Shown piece by piece: positions 1 through 6,220 of a DNA stretch of 11,214 bases (positions within the stretch are counted from its first letter, which is position 1; each line of letters begins with the position of its first letter). The translations under genes were made by a program, and so were the position numbers. This DNA comes from Candidatus Campylobacter infans. GTDB lineage: Bacteria; Campylobacterota; Campylobacteria; Campylobacterales; Campylobacteraceae. The DNA lies in contig SPMW01000042.1 in the NCBI GenBank assembly GCA_009827235.1, positions 1 to 11,214 on the forward strand, in the 5' to 3' direction. The notes beneath the pieces are model-generated. The model saw only the letters and a program-made list of their open reading frames with translations. It searched no databases and was not told the DNA's origin.

Positions 1-590
1 TTATTATCATCTAAATCTTTTAAAGCCTGGGCGCCGTTTTTAGCTAACTCGCCATTTTTTAGTTTTGTGAAGTTGCCAAATAATTCTGCTCCGCTTGTAA
101 TAGCCCCATCACCATCTATATCTCTTGCTAAAATGCCATCACTACTATTTACCCAGCTTGATTTAAAAGCTATTTTATCACCATTGTGATCAAAAAATAC
201 GCCATTTTCTAGGCTTAGAGTATCTATCTTGCCGTTACCATCAAGATCAAGGGCAATAGGGTCGTAAAGTGAGATATTTGCGGTATCTGCTAAATATTTA
301 GCAAAATTTACAGAGCCATCTTCGTTGAAGTATTTTAAAGCACTAGCGAAATCGGTGTATAGTTTTTGCTTATAATCCTTTGTAGGACTAATTATAAAAT
401 CAGCTGCTTGGTCTGCTAAATCCATAGCTTTCGCACATGCTTCAATAATGCCATTATAAGCATCTTCGCCCCAAACTGCACCAGCTATTCCGCCAAGTGT
501 TCCACCTATTACAGTTCCAATTGGACCAAATAAACTACCAAGCCCAGCACCAGCTTCACCTACCAATATAAGCAGTAGCAGCGGTTCCGA
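1..590 (-). pseudogene. C-terminal part of a frameshifted EF-hand/RTX-like protein (partial at window edge)
   Basis: This is the downstream part of the gene that starts at 852, read in a different frame after a one-base shift near 561. The frame is open from about 590 (stop at 591-593) to base 1 and continues outside the window. It first encodes a glycine-zipper-like stretch (GSLFGPIGTVIGGTLGGIAG), which could insert in membranes. An Asp/Ala-rich linker follows, then a calcium-loop region with DLDGNGKID, a DHNGDK loop, and DIDGDGAITSGAELFGN. These repeats are typical of large secreted calcium-binding bacterial proteins, often type I secretion substrates (family knowledge). The calcium region is a close paralogue of the one at 9550-9756. 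No independent start with a good ribosome site is visible, so I treat it as a broken continuation and not a separate gene. The frameshift could be a real mutation or a sequencing error. Function is unproven; a secreted membrane-active effector is my inference. Confidence 0.7.
73..279 (-). repeat. Direct repeat, copy 1 (calcium-loop region)
   Basis: This segment aligns without gaps to 9550-9756. Over the last 99 bases (181-279 against 9658-9756) I count about ten mismatches by eye; the rest is less similar. Both copies encode the same loop series ending in AELFGN, in paralogous minus-strand genes. Such copies can support recombination between the two accessory modules. Confidence 0.8.
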
Positions 591-852
591 TCACATCGTT
601 CATACTTTTATCAGGGTTTCCTTGTGCGTCAAACACGCCAGAAACAACACCATCTACAATAGAATAAGCTTTACCTAACAATGTGCCTTTAACTACCGCA
701 TCGGCATGGCTCAATCCTTCTTTGAATAAATTACCACTAAAAGCTAAATATCCGCTAAATGCGGACATTGCAATATCTTTGCCAGTTGAGTCTTTGATTA
801 CAACTTCTCTTGTGCCGTTATTTTCTCTTGCATAAGCAAAACCTTGTCCCAT
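556..852 (-). CDS. N-terminal fragment of the frameshifted glycine-rich EF-hand protein
   Basis: This reading frame of 98 codons starts with ATG at 852. A strong AAGGAG (sense CTCCTT, 859-864) overlaps the stop codon of the upstream membrane-protein gene, so translation of the two is probably coupled. The product begins MGQGFAYARENN, has no classical signal peptide, and is rich in Gly, Ala and Ser. It ends in TGA at 556-558, directly after residues AYIGR. Deleting a single base near 561 joins it smoothly to the glycine-zipper and calcium-loop frame that runs to base 1. The real gene therefore spans 852 to beyond the window edge and is broken here. An unsignalled N-terminus with C-terminal calcium loops fits a type I secretion substrate, but no secretion genes lie in the window. 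No named family is recognised. Confidence 0.65.
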   Translation of the reverse strand: MGQGFAYARENNGTREVVIKDSTGKDIAMSAFSGYLAFSGNLFKEGLSHADAVVKGTLLGKAYSIVDGVVSGVFDAQGNPDKSMNDVIGTAATAYIGR

Positions 853-862
853 AATTTACTCC

Positions 863-1363
863 TTAAATTTTATTAAAAAGCGACCATTGCTTTATATTTT
901 TAGAATTTAAAAAATTTTTTAAGTCATCTAAAATCGCATTATCAAACAAATACTTGCTTACAAAAATAGTATTCCAAAATTTTTTGTGAGCTATGCTAAT
1001 ATCATTTGTTATTATTGTTCGCTTATTCCAATAATATTTTATATCTTTGTAATACACTTTTTTTGAAAAAAATGTATATTTAGCAATTAAAAAATCATCA
1101 TAGCAAAATATTTTTTCTAATTTTAATGTCAGCACAAACCAATACGGGATAAAAATAATTAACACTCCACCAATTAAATTCGGAATAATATTGTTAATGT
1201 TTAAAAATGCTACACAAATAAGAAATATAAATAAAAGCGATATTGTAAAAAAAATACCATACAGATTTGATTTAGTAGATTTTGTTTTTTGTATTGTCAA
1301 AATAGGCTCATCTACTTTTATATTATCTTTATTTTCCAAATTTCTTACCTTTCTAAATTTCAA
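863..1363 (-). CDS. Small membrane protein with two helices and a possible PH-like domain
   Basis: The product is up to 166 residues. Two hydrophobic helices lie at about 34-56 and 60-80 (the second contains FIPYWFVLTLK). A charged, beta-rich C-terminal domain with many Tyr and Lys follows, resembling the PH-like domains of small bacterial membrane proteins. The start is uncertain. The frame has no ATG at its 5' end: TTG at 1363 follows GGAG by four bases, and a second TTG at 1339 has a better-spaced AAAGG. The frame is open upstream only to 1381, so the gene may have lost its original 5' end at the junction with the neighbouring plus-strand remnant. Its stop overlaps the ribosome site of the EF-hand protein, the same arrangement as the second pair at 10471-11157. 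An immunity or accessory role for the coupled protein is inference; no family is recognised. Confidence 0.65.
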   Translation of the reverse strand: MKFRKVRNLENKDNIKVDEPILTIQKTKSTKSNLYGIFFTISLLFIFLICVAFLNINNIIPNLIGGVLIIFIPYWFVLTLKLEKIFCYDDFLIAKYTFFSKKVYYKDIKYYWNKRTIITNDISIAHKKFWNTIFVSKYLFDNAILDDLKNFLNSKNIKQWSLFNKI

Positions 1364-1366
1364 AAA

Positions 1367-1456
1367 ACTCCGAAATTCTACTCAACTTTTAAACCTGAAG
1401 CTATCGATTCTTTTGAAAGCTTACTAAAAATTATAGAAGAATTAAAAGATAAGTGA
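1367..1456 (+). pseudogene. 3' remnant of an unidentified plus-strand gene
   Basis: A frame of about 29 codons ending in TGA at 1454-1456 encodes a tail that looks like real protein, including FKPEAIDSFESL and IIEELKDK. It is a plausible amphipathic C-terminal helix. The stop codon sits inside the foot of a strong hairpin terminator (1454-1480), as expected for a true gene end. Upstream, the frame stays open into the antisense of the membrane-protein gene, but no start or ribosome site is visible and the coding character stops near 1367. I read it as the surviving 3' end of a gene whose 5' part was replaced by the accessory module to its left. The gene is not recognised. The alternative is a chance open frame, but its position exactly before the terminator argues against this. 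Confidence 0.45.
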
Positions 1457-1480
1457 GGCAGTGCATATAGCATTGCCTCA
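1454..1480. terminator. Bidirectional hairpin terminator
   Basis: TGAGGCAGTGC (1454-1464) pairs with GCATTGCCTCA (1470-1480) around a five-base loop. In plus-strand RNA this gives an 11-bp stem with one G-U pair, followed by TATTTT. In minus-strand RNA there is one A-C mismatch, and the downstream sequence is CTTATCTTTT. It lies between the plus-strand gene remnant and the end of pepE, five bases from the pepE stop, so it probably serves both convergent genes. Confidence 0.75.
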
Positions 1481-1484
1481 TATT

Positions 1485-2306
1485 TTAGTAGTCAAATTCG
1501 CTATCTATAGCGATTTTAGAGATGTCTTTTTGATGCTCTAGCTTTAAAAGTGGAGCTTTTTTATCCATACCCAAAACCTTAACTTTTTTACCATCGATAA
1601 GTAAGGCTACACCCTCAGGAAGAGCATAAACGATAGATTTTGGATTAAGGATTAAAAACTCCTCCAATCTTTCCTCCCTACTCTCGCCATTATGTCCCAC
1701 AGGCTTTCCTGAAATAAAATGCGGATTAATTTGATGTGGGAAAATGTTGAAAGTATTAAAAGACTCAGGCTCTGCGATAGGCATATCATTTGTTGTTTGC
1801 ATAGTGGCACCTGCGACATTTGAACCAGCCGACCAGCCCACATAAGGCACACCCTCACTCACTCTTTTAGCGATTAATTCTACAAGTTCATTTTTATAAA
1901 GCTGATTGACAAGCTCAAAAGTATTTCCACCGCCTACAAAAATGGCGTCCGCACTTTTAACTATATCTGCAGCTTTACCCTTATGCACACTTATAATCTC
2001 CACACCAAGACTTTCAAGTGCCTTTTTAACCTGTGCTTCATAAGCATCATAACTCTTTCTAACTCCAGCATAAGGGATAAAAGCGACTTTTTTACCTTTG
2101 AGCTTATTTTTCTCCACAAATTTCTTAAGCCAAGGAAGAGCGTGATTTAAATAGCCTGTATCCTTATAGCCAGAACTTGAAAGTAAAAGAGCTTTTTGCT
2201 TATCTTTTGGGAAATTAAACGCCTCTTTCGCACTTAAGCTAGAAACGCTAAGACATAAAGCCGCCAAAGAAGCGACACCGACCTTAAGAATCATCCTTCT
2301 TTTCAT
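1485..2306 (-). CDS. pepE: Exported dipeptidase E (alpha-aspartyl dipeptidase, peptidase family S51)
   Basis: PepE hydrolyses dipeptides with an N-terminal aspartate, releasing free aspartate (family knowledge). The Ser nucleophile is seen in GWSAGSN (Ser159), His in NPHF (His196) and Glu in LPEG (Glu231). The Ser-His and His-Glu spacings of 37 and 35 equal those I recall for Salmonella PepE (Ser120, His157, Glu192). The glycine-rich FVGGGNTFEL lies at 123-132. The classical enzyme is cytoplasmic at about 230 residues. This one has 273, with an extra N-terminus of about 27 residues that reads as a signal peptide: MKRRMILK, then a hydrophobic stretch, then SLSA before Lys27. The RRMILK start also resembles a Tat signal. 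The start codon follows AAAGGAGA, confirming the long form. A periplasmic location is inferred. It lies downstream of the regulator on the same strand but has its own promoter, and it may supply aspartate to the C4 pathway. Confidence 0.9.
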   Translation of the reverse strand: MKRRMILKVGVASLAALCLSVSSLSAKEAFNFPKDKQKALLLSSSGYKDTGYLNHALPWLKKFVEKNKLKGKKVAFIPYAGVRKSYDAYEAQVKKALESLGVEIISVHKGKAADIVKSADAIFVGGGNTFELVNQLYKNELVELIAKRVSEGVPYVGWSAGSNVAGATMQTTNDMPIAEPESFNTFNIFPHQINPHFISGKPVGHNGESREERLEEFLILNPKSIVYALPEGVALLIDGKKVKVLGMDKKAPLLKLEHQKDISKIAIDSEFDY

Positions 2307-2336
2307 TTAATCTCCTTTAAAAATATTAACCCTTTC

Positions 2337-2357
2337 ATTATAATTTTATTTACTTAA
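2337..2357 (-). promoter_or_regulatory. Putative pepE sigma-70 promoter
   Basis: Read on the minus strand, a perfect TATAAT (sense 2337-2342) lies about 30 bases before the pepE start. TTAAGT (sense 2352-2357) sits nine bases further upstream. Campylobacter sigma-70 promoters rely on a strong -10 and upstream T-rich TTTAAGT-like sequence more than on a -35 box (family knowledge). The expected start near 2330 gives a leader of roughly 23 bases containing the AAAGGAG site. Confidence 0.5.
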
Positions 2358-2370
2358 TTTTTTGTAAATT

Positions 2371-2387
2371 TTTATCATAATGAAAAA
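2371..2387. promoter_or_regulatory. Imperfect palindrome upstream of the pepE promoter
   Basis: TTTATCAT and ATGAAAAA flank a central A, with a perfect TCAT-A-ATGA core at 2375-2383 and one mismatched pair in the arms. It lies about 30 bases upstream of the pepE -10 box and shares TATCAT with the antisense of the palindrome at 3177-3188 in the ridA promoter. It could be an operator for the neighbouring regulator or a Fur/PerR-type site. The surrounding DNA is very AT-rich, so chance is possible. Confidence 0.3.
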
Positions 2388-2411
2388 TAAAAACAAAATT
2401 ATTGGCTAATT

Positions 2412-3065
2412 TTAATGTTGTTTCAAATTTTTTAAATATCTATAAACACTAGGTTCGGAAATTTTTAAAAATTTCGCCACGATAGGAACAGCCCCTTTAA
2501 TGTTAAAAATGCCCTTTTCGTAGAGTTTTCCTACAAGCTCTTCTTTTTGTTCTATGCTTAATTGATACTTGGAATTTAAATAACTCGCATCGACACTTTG
2601 AGCTAAAATATCTTCTATACTAGGACTTAGTGTCTCTACGCTTGGACTATTAAATTCGCATTTATCCAAAAATGCACCCATATCACCTATTTTTTCTAAA
2701 TCTATAATTTTACACACTATATCTCTCATAATACTAGTGTCGTGATTGATACATAAAATTCCTACCAAATCATCACCGTGCTTAATGAAAAAGGTCGAAC
2801 CGCGTATGAGTTTTGACTGCCCTACAAGAGCCTTATAATCGCACAAAAAGTCCGTTTCTAAATATCTTTTTTTTTGGATTAGCTCACTTGCAAAAGCTGT
2901 TAGTGGGGAATTTAGAGTGCGTCCGCTGATGTGATTGTTGGCTATTGCAGCTATTCTTGCTCCGTCTTTTTCGATGATGTGAAAGACGACTTCATATTGC
3001 ACTCCTAAAACTTCTCCTAAAAAATGTGTTAATCTAATAAATTGCTCTTTTTGCTCTTCGCTCAT
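2412..3065 (-). CDS. heuR: YheO/DauR-family PAS-HTH transcriptional regulator, HeuR-like
   Basis: The 217-residue protein has the two-part YheO/DauR architecture. An N-terminal PAS-like sensor (about 5-115) contains NNHISGRTLNSPLT and IRGSTFFIK...GILCINHDTS, both typical of the family. A linker of about 40 residues is followed by a C-terminal helix-turn-helix (about 170-215) ending in AKFLKISEPSVYRYLKNL. In C. jejuni the corresponding protein, Cj1387c, is known as HeuR and has been linked to control of haem uptake. Family relatives such as DauR control amino-acid catabolic operons. Here the gene is divergent from the ridA operon across 164 bases, a layout suggesting it regulates that operon. 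The ligand is unknown. ATG at 3065 follows AGGGGA by about five bases and is a convincing start. Orthology to HeuR rests on remembered gene order and on family motifs. Confidence 0.82.
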   Translation of the reverse strand: MSEEQKEQFIRLTHFLGEVLGVQYEVVFHIIEKDGARIAAIANNHISGRTLNSPLTAFASELIQKKRYLETDFLCDYKALVGQSKLIRGSTFFIKHGDDLVGILCINHDTSIMRDIVCKIIDLEKIGDMGAFLDKCEFNSPSVETLSPSIEDILAQSVDASYLNSKYQLSIEQKEELVGKLYEKGIFNIKGAVPIVAKFLKISEPSVYRYLKNLKQH

Positions 3066-3144
3066 AAAATCCCCTAATTATCACTTAATAAAAGCTTGAA
3101 TTCTACTCTTTATCCTTAAAAATTTTCTTAAAAATAAAAAATTA

Positions 3145-3156
3145 TTATTATAATAA
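3145..3156. promoter_or_regulatory. Perfect 12-bp palindrome, candidate operator (upstream site)
   Basis: TTATTATAATAA at 3145-3156 is its own reverse complement and ends eight bases before the -35 box of the ridA promoter. Its centre is 32 bp, about three helical turns, from the second palindrome at 3177-3188. This would suit a dimeric regulator bound at two sites on one face of the DNA. The region is nearly pure A/T, so the match is weak evidence alone. Confidence 0.35.
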
Positions 3157-3163
3157 AAAAGTA

Positions 3164-3193
3164 TTGACAAAATATTATTATTAATGATACAAT
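3164..3193 (+). promoter_or_regulatory. Sigma-70 promoter of the ridA operon
   Basis: A consensus TTGACA (3164-3169) is followed after 18 bases by TACAAT (3188-3193). Transcription would start near 3200, giving a leader of about 30 bases with AAGGAG at 3219-3224 before the ATG. A perfect -35 box is uncommon in Campylobacter, where this element is usually degenerate, so the promoter may be strong when not repressed. Confidence 0.65.
3177..3188. promoter_or_regulatory. Near-palindrome between -35 and -10, candidate repressor site
   Basis: ATTATTAATGAT (3177-3188) is palindromic except for one pair and lies within the spacer, touching the -10 box. A protein bound here would block RNA polymerase. 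With the palindrome at 3145-3156 it may form the binding region of the divergently encoded PAS-HTH regulator. The assignment is inference. Confidence 0.35.
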
Positions 3194-3229
3194 ATAATTT
3201 ATTTAATTTATATTTAAAAAGGAGCGTTT

Positions 3230-3592
3230 ATGTCAAATTATCCTAAGGCTATAGGTCCCTACTCTGCTTATAGAGAGGCAAATGGACTTTTATTTATATC
3301 AGGACAACTTCCTATCAACCCTGCTTCAGGAGAAATAGAAAGTTCTGATATCAAAGAACAAACCAAACAATCTTTGAAAAATATCGGTGCTATCTTAGAA
3401 GAAAATGGTATCAGTTATGATAAAGTGATTAAAACCACTTGCTTTTTAGCTGATATTAATGATTTTATAGCATTTAATGAAATTTATGCTGAATTTTTTC
3501 AAGCACCATACCCGGCAAGAAGTGCGTTCGCGGTTAAAGATTTGCCGAAAAAAGCTAAAATTGAGATAGAGATTATCGCTCAAAAAGGGTAA
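3230..3592 (+). CDS. ridA: RidA family 2-iminobutanoate/2-iminopropanoate deaminase
   Basis: RidA hydrolyses reactive enamine and imine intermediates, chiefly 2-aminoacrylate released by PLP-dependent beta-eliminating enzymes, to a 2-keto acid and ammonia (family knowledge). The 120-residue length is close to the family norm. The opening AIGPYSA, the GLLFISGQLPINP strand, Arg97 in PARS and Glu112 in KIEIE are all present. Arg97 and Glu112 correspond to E. coli Arg105 and Glu120, the substrate-carboxylate and water-activating residues. The ATG follows AAGGAG at 3219-3224. It is the first gene of a five-gene operon; the next starts three bases after its stop. Placing RidA before a MetC-like PLP lyase suggests it clears that enzyme's 2-aminoacrylate. 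It corresponds from memory to C. jejuni Cj1388. Confidence 0.93.
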   Translation: MSNYPKAIGPYSAYREANGLLFISGQLPINPASGEIESSDIKEQTKQSLKNIGAILEENGISYDKVIKTTCFLADINDFIAFNEIYAEFFQAPYPARSAFAVKDLPKKAKIEIEIIAQKG

Positions 3593-3595
3593 GTT

Positions 3596-5035
3596 ATGCT
3601 AGGGATTACTTTTTCTTTATTTAGCGTTTTTTTACTTGTTTTTATGCTTTATAAAAAGATTAATGCACATATGGCATTGCTTTTAAGTGGGCTTTTATTA
3701 CTCTCTTTGGCTACTATTTTTGGACTTTCACCGCATATTGTGGCTAAGGGTTCTTTAAATTTTGGTTTTTTTGATATCTTTCAAGTCTTTAACCAAACCA
3801 TGTCAAGCACCTTAGCGGGACTTGGCTTAACTTTAATGTGTATAGCGGGTTTTTCTGCTTATATGGACCATGTTGGGGCTTCTTATGCGCTTTTTAAGGT
3901 TTTTGAAAAGCCTTTAAAAGCAGTAAAATCACCCTATATTTTACTCATAGTTGCCTATTTTATCGTGCAATTTTTGGTTCTTTTTATCCCATCTCACGCT
4001 GGTTTGGCGCTTTTACTTATGGTTACTATGTATCCTATACTCGTTCGCTCGGGCGTTTCAAAACTTTCTGCCTTAAGTGTGATTGCTATTTGTCAATATA
4101 TTGATCATGGACCTGGAAGCGGTAATGTTATTATGGCATCAAAAGTCGCTGAGATCGACCCTGCAATTTATTTTGTTCATTATCAACTCCCTACAACCTT
4201 GCCTATCATCATCGCAGTAGGCATAGCTCTTTATCTTTGCAATAAATTTTTTGACAAAAAAGATAATTTTGTCTTTGACGCTGAAAAGATAGAGCAAGAG
4301 CTTAATGAAAACAAAGGTAAGGAAGAGGATCTTAAAAAGCCTCCTAGAATTTATGCGATTTTACCTATAATTCCTTTGGTTTTAATTTTAGGCTTTAGTG
4401 CTGTTTTGGATAGCATTTTGGTTTTGTTAGGTTTTAACACAGCTGAAGAGGTCAAGGCTGCGGCTAGCACTGCCATTAAAATGAATGTTCCAGTAGCAAT
4501 GGTGATTTCAACTTTTGTGGCTATTATTTTTGAAATGATACGCTATAAAAGCATAGTAGAAACTCTTAATTCTATTATGATTTTCTTTAAAGGAATGGGA
4601 CATTTATTTGTTATCACAGTTTCACTCATCGTTTGCGGTCAAGTATTTGCAAGCGGTCTTTTATCTGTAGGTTTTGTAGATACTTTAATAGAATTTTGCA
4701 AAAATGCAGGATTTGGAGTTTTGGCTATTATTATCGCCGTTTCAATCTTGCTTGCAGTTTGTGCTTTCTTAATGGGAAGTGGTAATGCGGCGTTTTTTAG
4801 CTTTGCTCCACTTATCCCAAATATAGCAAAACACTTTGGAGTTGAAACTATCACCATGATAGCACCAATTCAAATCATGACGGGCTTTGGAAGATGTGTT
4901 AGTCCTATTGCACCAGCGATTTTAGCTATCTCAGCTATTGTAAAAGTAAGTCCTTTTGCCGTGGTTAAAAGAACAGCTATTCCTATGCTTGTAGCGGCTA
5001 TTGTAAATATTATTATGACTTATATCTATCTTTAA
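3596..5035 (+). CDS. dcuC: DcuC-type C4-dicarboxylate carrier
   Basis: This 479-residue inner-membrane protein has about a dozen hydrophobic segments, starting with residues 1-20 and 26-44 and ending at 463-479. It shows the internal duplication of this carrier class: DHGPGSGNVIM at 170-180 in the first half and MGSGNAAFFSFAPLIP at 393-408 in the second. Each carries a GSGN hairpin motif, and the latter resembles the DcuC signature. A charged cytoplasmic loop (about 219-250, Lys/Glu-rich) separates the halves. DcuC proteins move fumarate, succinate, malate or aspartate, often as antiport under low oxygen (family knowledge). The ribosome site AAAGGG overlaps the end of ridA, so translation may be coupled. 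The exact substrate is uncertain: it could import a succinylated compound or export succinate or fumarate. The related C. jejuni gene, Cj1389, is annotated as broken in the reference strain, to my recollection; here it is intact. Confidence 0.82.
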   Translation: MLGITFSLFSVFLLVFMLYKKINAHMALLLSGLLLLSLATIFGLSPHIVAKGSLNFGFFDIFQVFNQTMSSTLAGLGLTLMCIAGFSAYMDHVGASYALFKVFEKPLKAVKSPYILLIVAYFIVQFLVLFIPSHAGLALLLMVTMYPILVRSGVSKLSALSVIAICQYIDHGPGSGNVIMASKVAEIDPAIYFVHYQLPTTLPIIIAVGIALYLCNKFFDKKDNFVFDAEKIEQELNENKGKEEDLKKPPRIYAILPIIPLVLILGFSAVLDSILVLLGFNTAEEVKAAASTAIKMNVPVAMVISTFVAIIFEMIRYKSIVETLNSIMIFFKGMGHLFVITVSLIVCGQVFASGLLSVGFVDTLIEFCKNAGFGVLAIIIAVSILLAVCAFLMGSGNAAFFSFAPLIPNIAKHFGVETITMIAPIQIMTGFGRCVSPIAPAILAISAIVKVSPFAVVKRTAIPMLVAAIVNIIMTYIYL

Positions 5036-5047
5036 AAAGGAGAAAAA

Positions 5048-6211
5048 ATGAACTCAAAAACTAAACTTATTCATTGTGGCAGAGGCGATCAAGGCGCTGA
5101 AGTAAGATCAGTCAATCCTACACTTATGCGTGCATCAACCATACTTTTTAAAGATCACGCCACTTGGCAAAAGTATAGAGAGTTAAGAAAAACCCAGCGT
5201 GTTTTAAGCTATGGTGCTAGAGGCACAGCGACAAATTTCGAGCTTGAAAAGCTTATTTGTGAGCTTGAGGGAGGGTATAGAGCACAACTTTTCCCAACAG
5301 GACTTGCAGCATTAGCTATGGTGCTTTTAAACTATGCAAGCAAAGATACACATTTTTTAATCACTGATGCAATTTATGGGCCTGTAAGAACGATTTGCGA
5401 ATTATTTTTAGAAAAAATGGGCGTTGAAATTGATTTCTTAAAAGCTGATGCAAGTGATGTGGAGGAGAAAATCAAGCCTAATACTAAGCTTATTTTATGT
5501 GAGTCGCCGGGATCAATTTTATATGAGATTATAGATCTACCAAAGCTTTGTAAAATCGCCCACTCTCACAATATCCCTGTAGCGATTGACAATACTTATT
5601 CTAGTGGATATTTTCTAAATCCTTTAGAACTTGGAGTGGATATTTCCGTTATAGCGGCGACTAAATATTTAAGTGGGCATTCAGATGTTACTATGGGTAT
5701 AGTTGTCATTAATGAAAAAGAGTGGAAAAATTTTGACAAACTTCCAGAAGCTTTAGGCTTTACAACAAGTCCTGATGATGCTTACTTAGTACTTCGTGGT
5801 ATGAGAACACTAGATGTGAGAATGAAAGCTCATGAAAAAAGTGCTGATGAAATTGTAGAGTTTTTACAAAGCAGAAAAGAAATTAAAACAATTTTCTATC
5901 CAAAACTCAAATCCCACCCAAATCATGAAATTTTCATGCGTGATCATAAAGGTACAAATGGCATGATTACCATAGAATTTGCAGAAGATTACACTAAAGA
6001 TGATGCGATTAAATTTGTAGATTTATTACAATTTTTCTCCATAGGTGCTAGTTGGGGTGGCTATGAAAGTCTAGCCACCGTAACTACTCCGCCAAGAACT
6101 GCAACAGACCTAAGTGCAAGAGGACCATTTGTAAGATTTCATATAGGTCTTGAAGATACTAAAGATTTAATTGCTGATTTAACACAAGCTTTTGATAGTA
6201 TTAAAAAATAA
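5048..6211 (+). CDS. MetC-like PLP-dependent C-S lyase (cystathionine beta-lyase family)
   Basis: This is a 387-residue fold-type I PLP enzyme of the Cys/Met metabolism family. Key residues are the Schiff-base Lys206 in AATKYLSGHSD, Asp181 in AIDNT contacting the PLP ring, Tyr110 stacking on it, Trp336 in SWGGYES, and Arg363 in FVRFHIGLED binding the substrate carboxylate. Members split cystathionine, cysteine or related thioethers by beta-elimination to pyruvate, ammonia and a thiol. One difference stands out: where E. coli MetC has Tyr-Gly-Arg-Arg, this protein has Tyr55-Gly-Ala57-Arg58, so the Arg two places after the Tyr is missing. Other family members also vary there. Biosynthetic MetC is not the only option; the setting with RidA and a fumarate lyase suggests catabolism of cysteine or a cysteine adduct. 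AAGGAG precedes the ATG, and the gap to the carrier gene is 12 bases. The C. jejuni reference counterpart is a metC' pseudogene, as I recall. Confidence 0.85.
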   Translation: MNSKTKLIHCGRGDQGAEVRSVNPTLMRASTILFKDHATWQKYRELRKTQRVLSYGARGTATNFELEKLICELEGGYRAQLFPTGLAALAMVLLNYASKDTHFLITDAIYGPVRTICELFLEKMGVEIDFLKADASDVEEKIKPNTKLILCESPGSILYEIIDLPKLCKIAHSHNIPVAIDNTYSSGYFLNPLELGVDISVIAATKYLSGHSDVTMGIVVINEKEWKNFDKLPEALGFTTSPDDAYLVLRGMRTLDVRMKAHEKSADEIVEFLQSRKEIKTIFYPKLKSHPNHEIFMRDHKGTNGMITIEFAEDYTKDDAIKFVDLLQFFSIGASWGGYESLATVTTPPRTATDLSARGPFVRFHIGLEDTKDLIADLTQAFDSIKK

Positions 6212-6220
6212 GGAGATAAG

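Noticed and set aside
1191..1427. Plus-strand open frame of 78 codons
   Set aside because: It runs antisense to the membrane-protein gene, has no ribosome site and low-complexity composition. The real plus-strand coding tail here is in another frame, ending at 1456.
3076..3105. Promoter for the regulator gene with GATAAT at 3077-3082 on the minus strand
   Set aside because: The start point would fall on or inside the ribosome binding site and no supporting upstream element is clear.
3121..3229. Riboswitch or structured leader before ridA
   Set aside because: The predicted leader is only about 30 A/T-rich bases with no stable stems.
4639..4857. Minus-strand open frame inside the carrier gene
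   Set aside because: It is antisense to the conserved MGSGNAAFFSF carrier motif and has no ribosome site or recognisable protein character.
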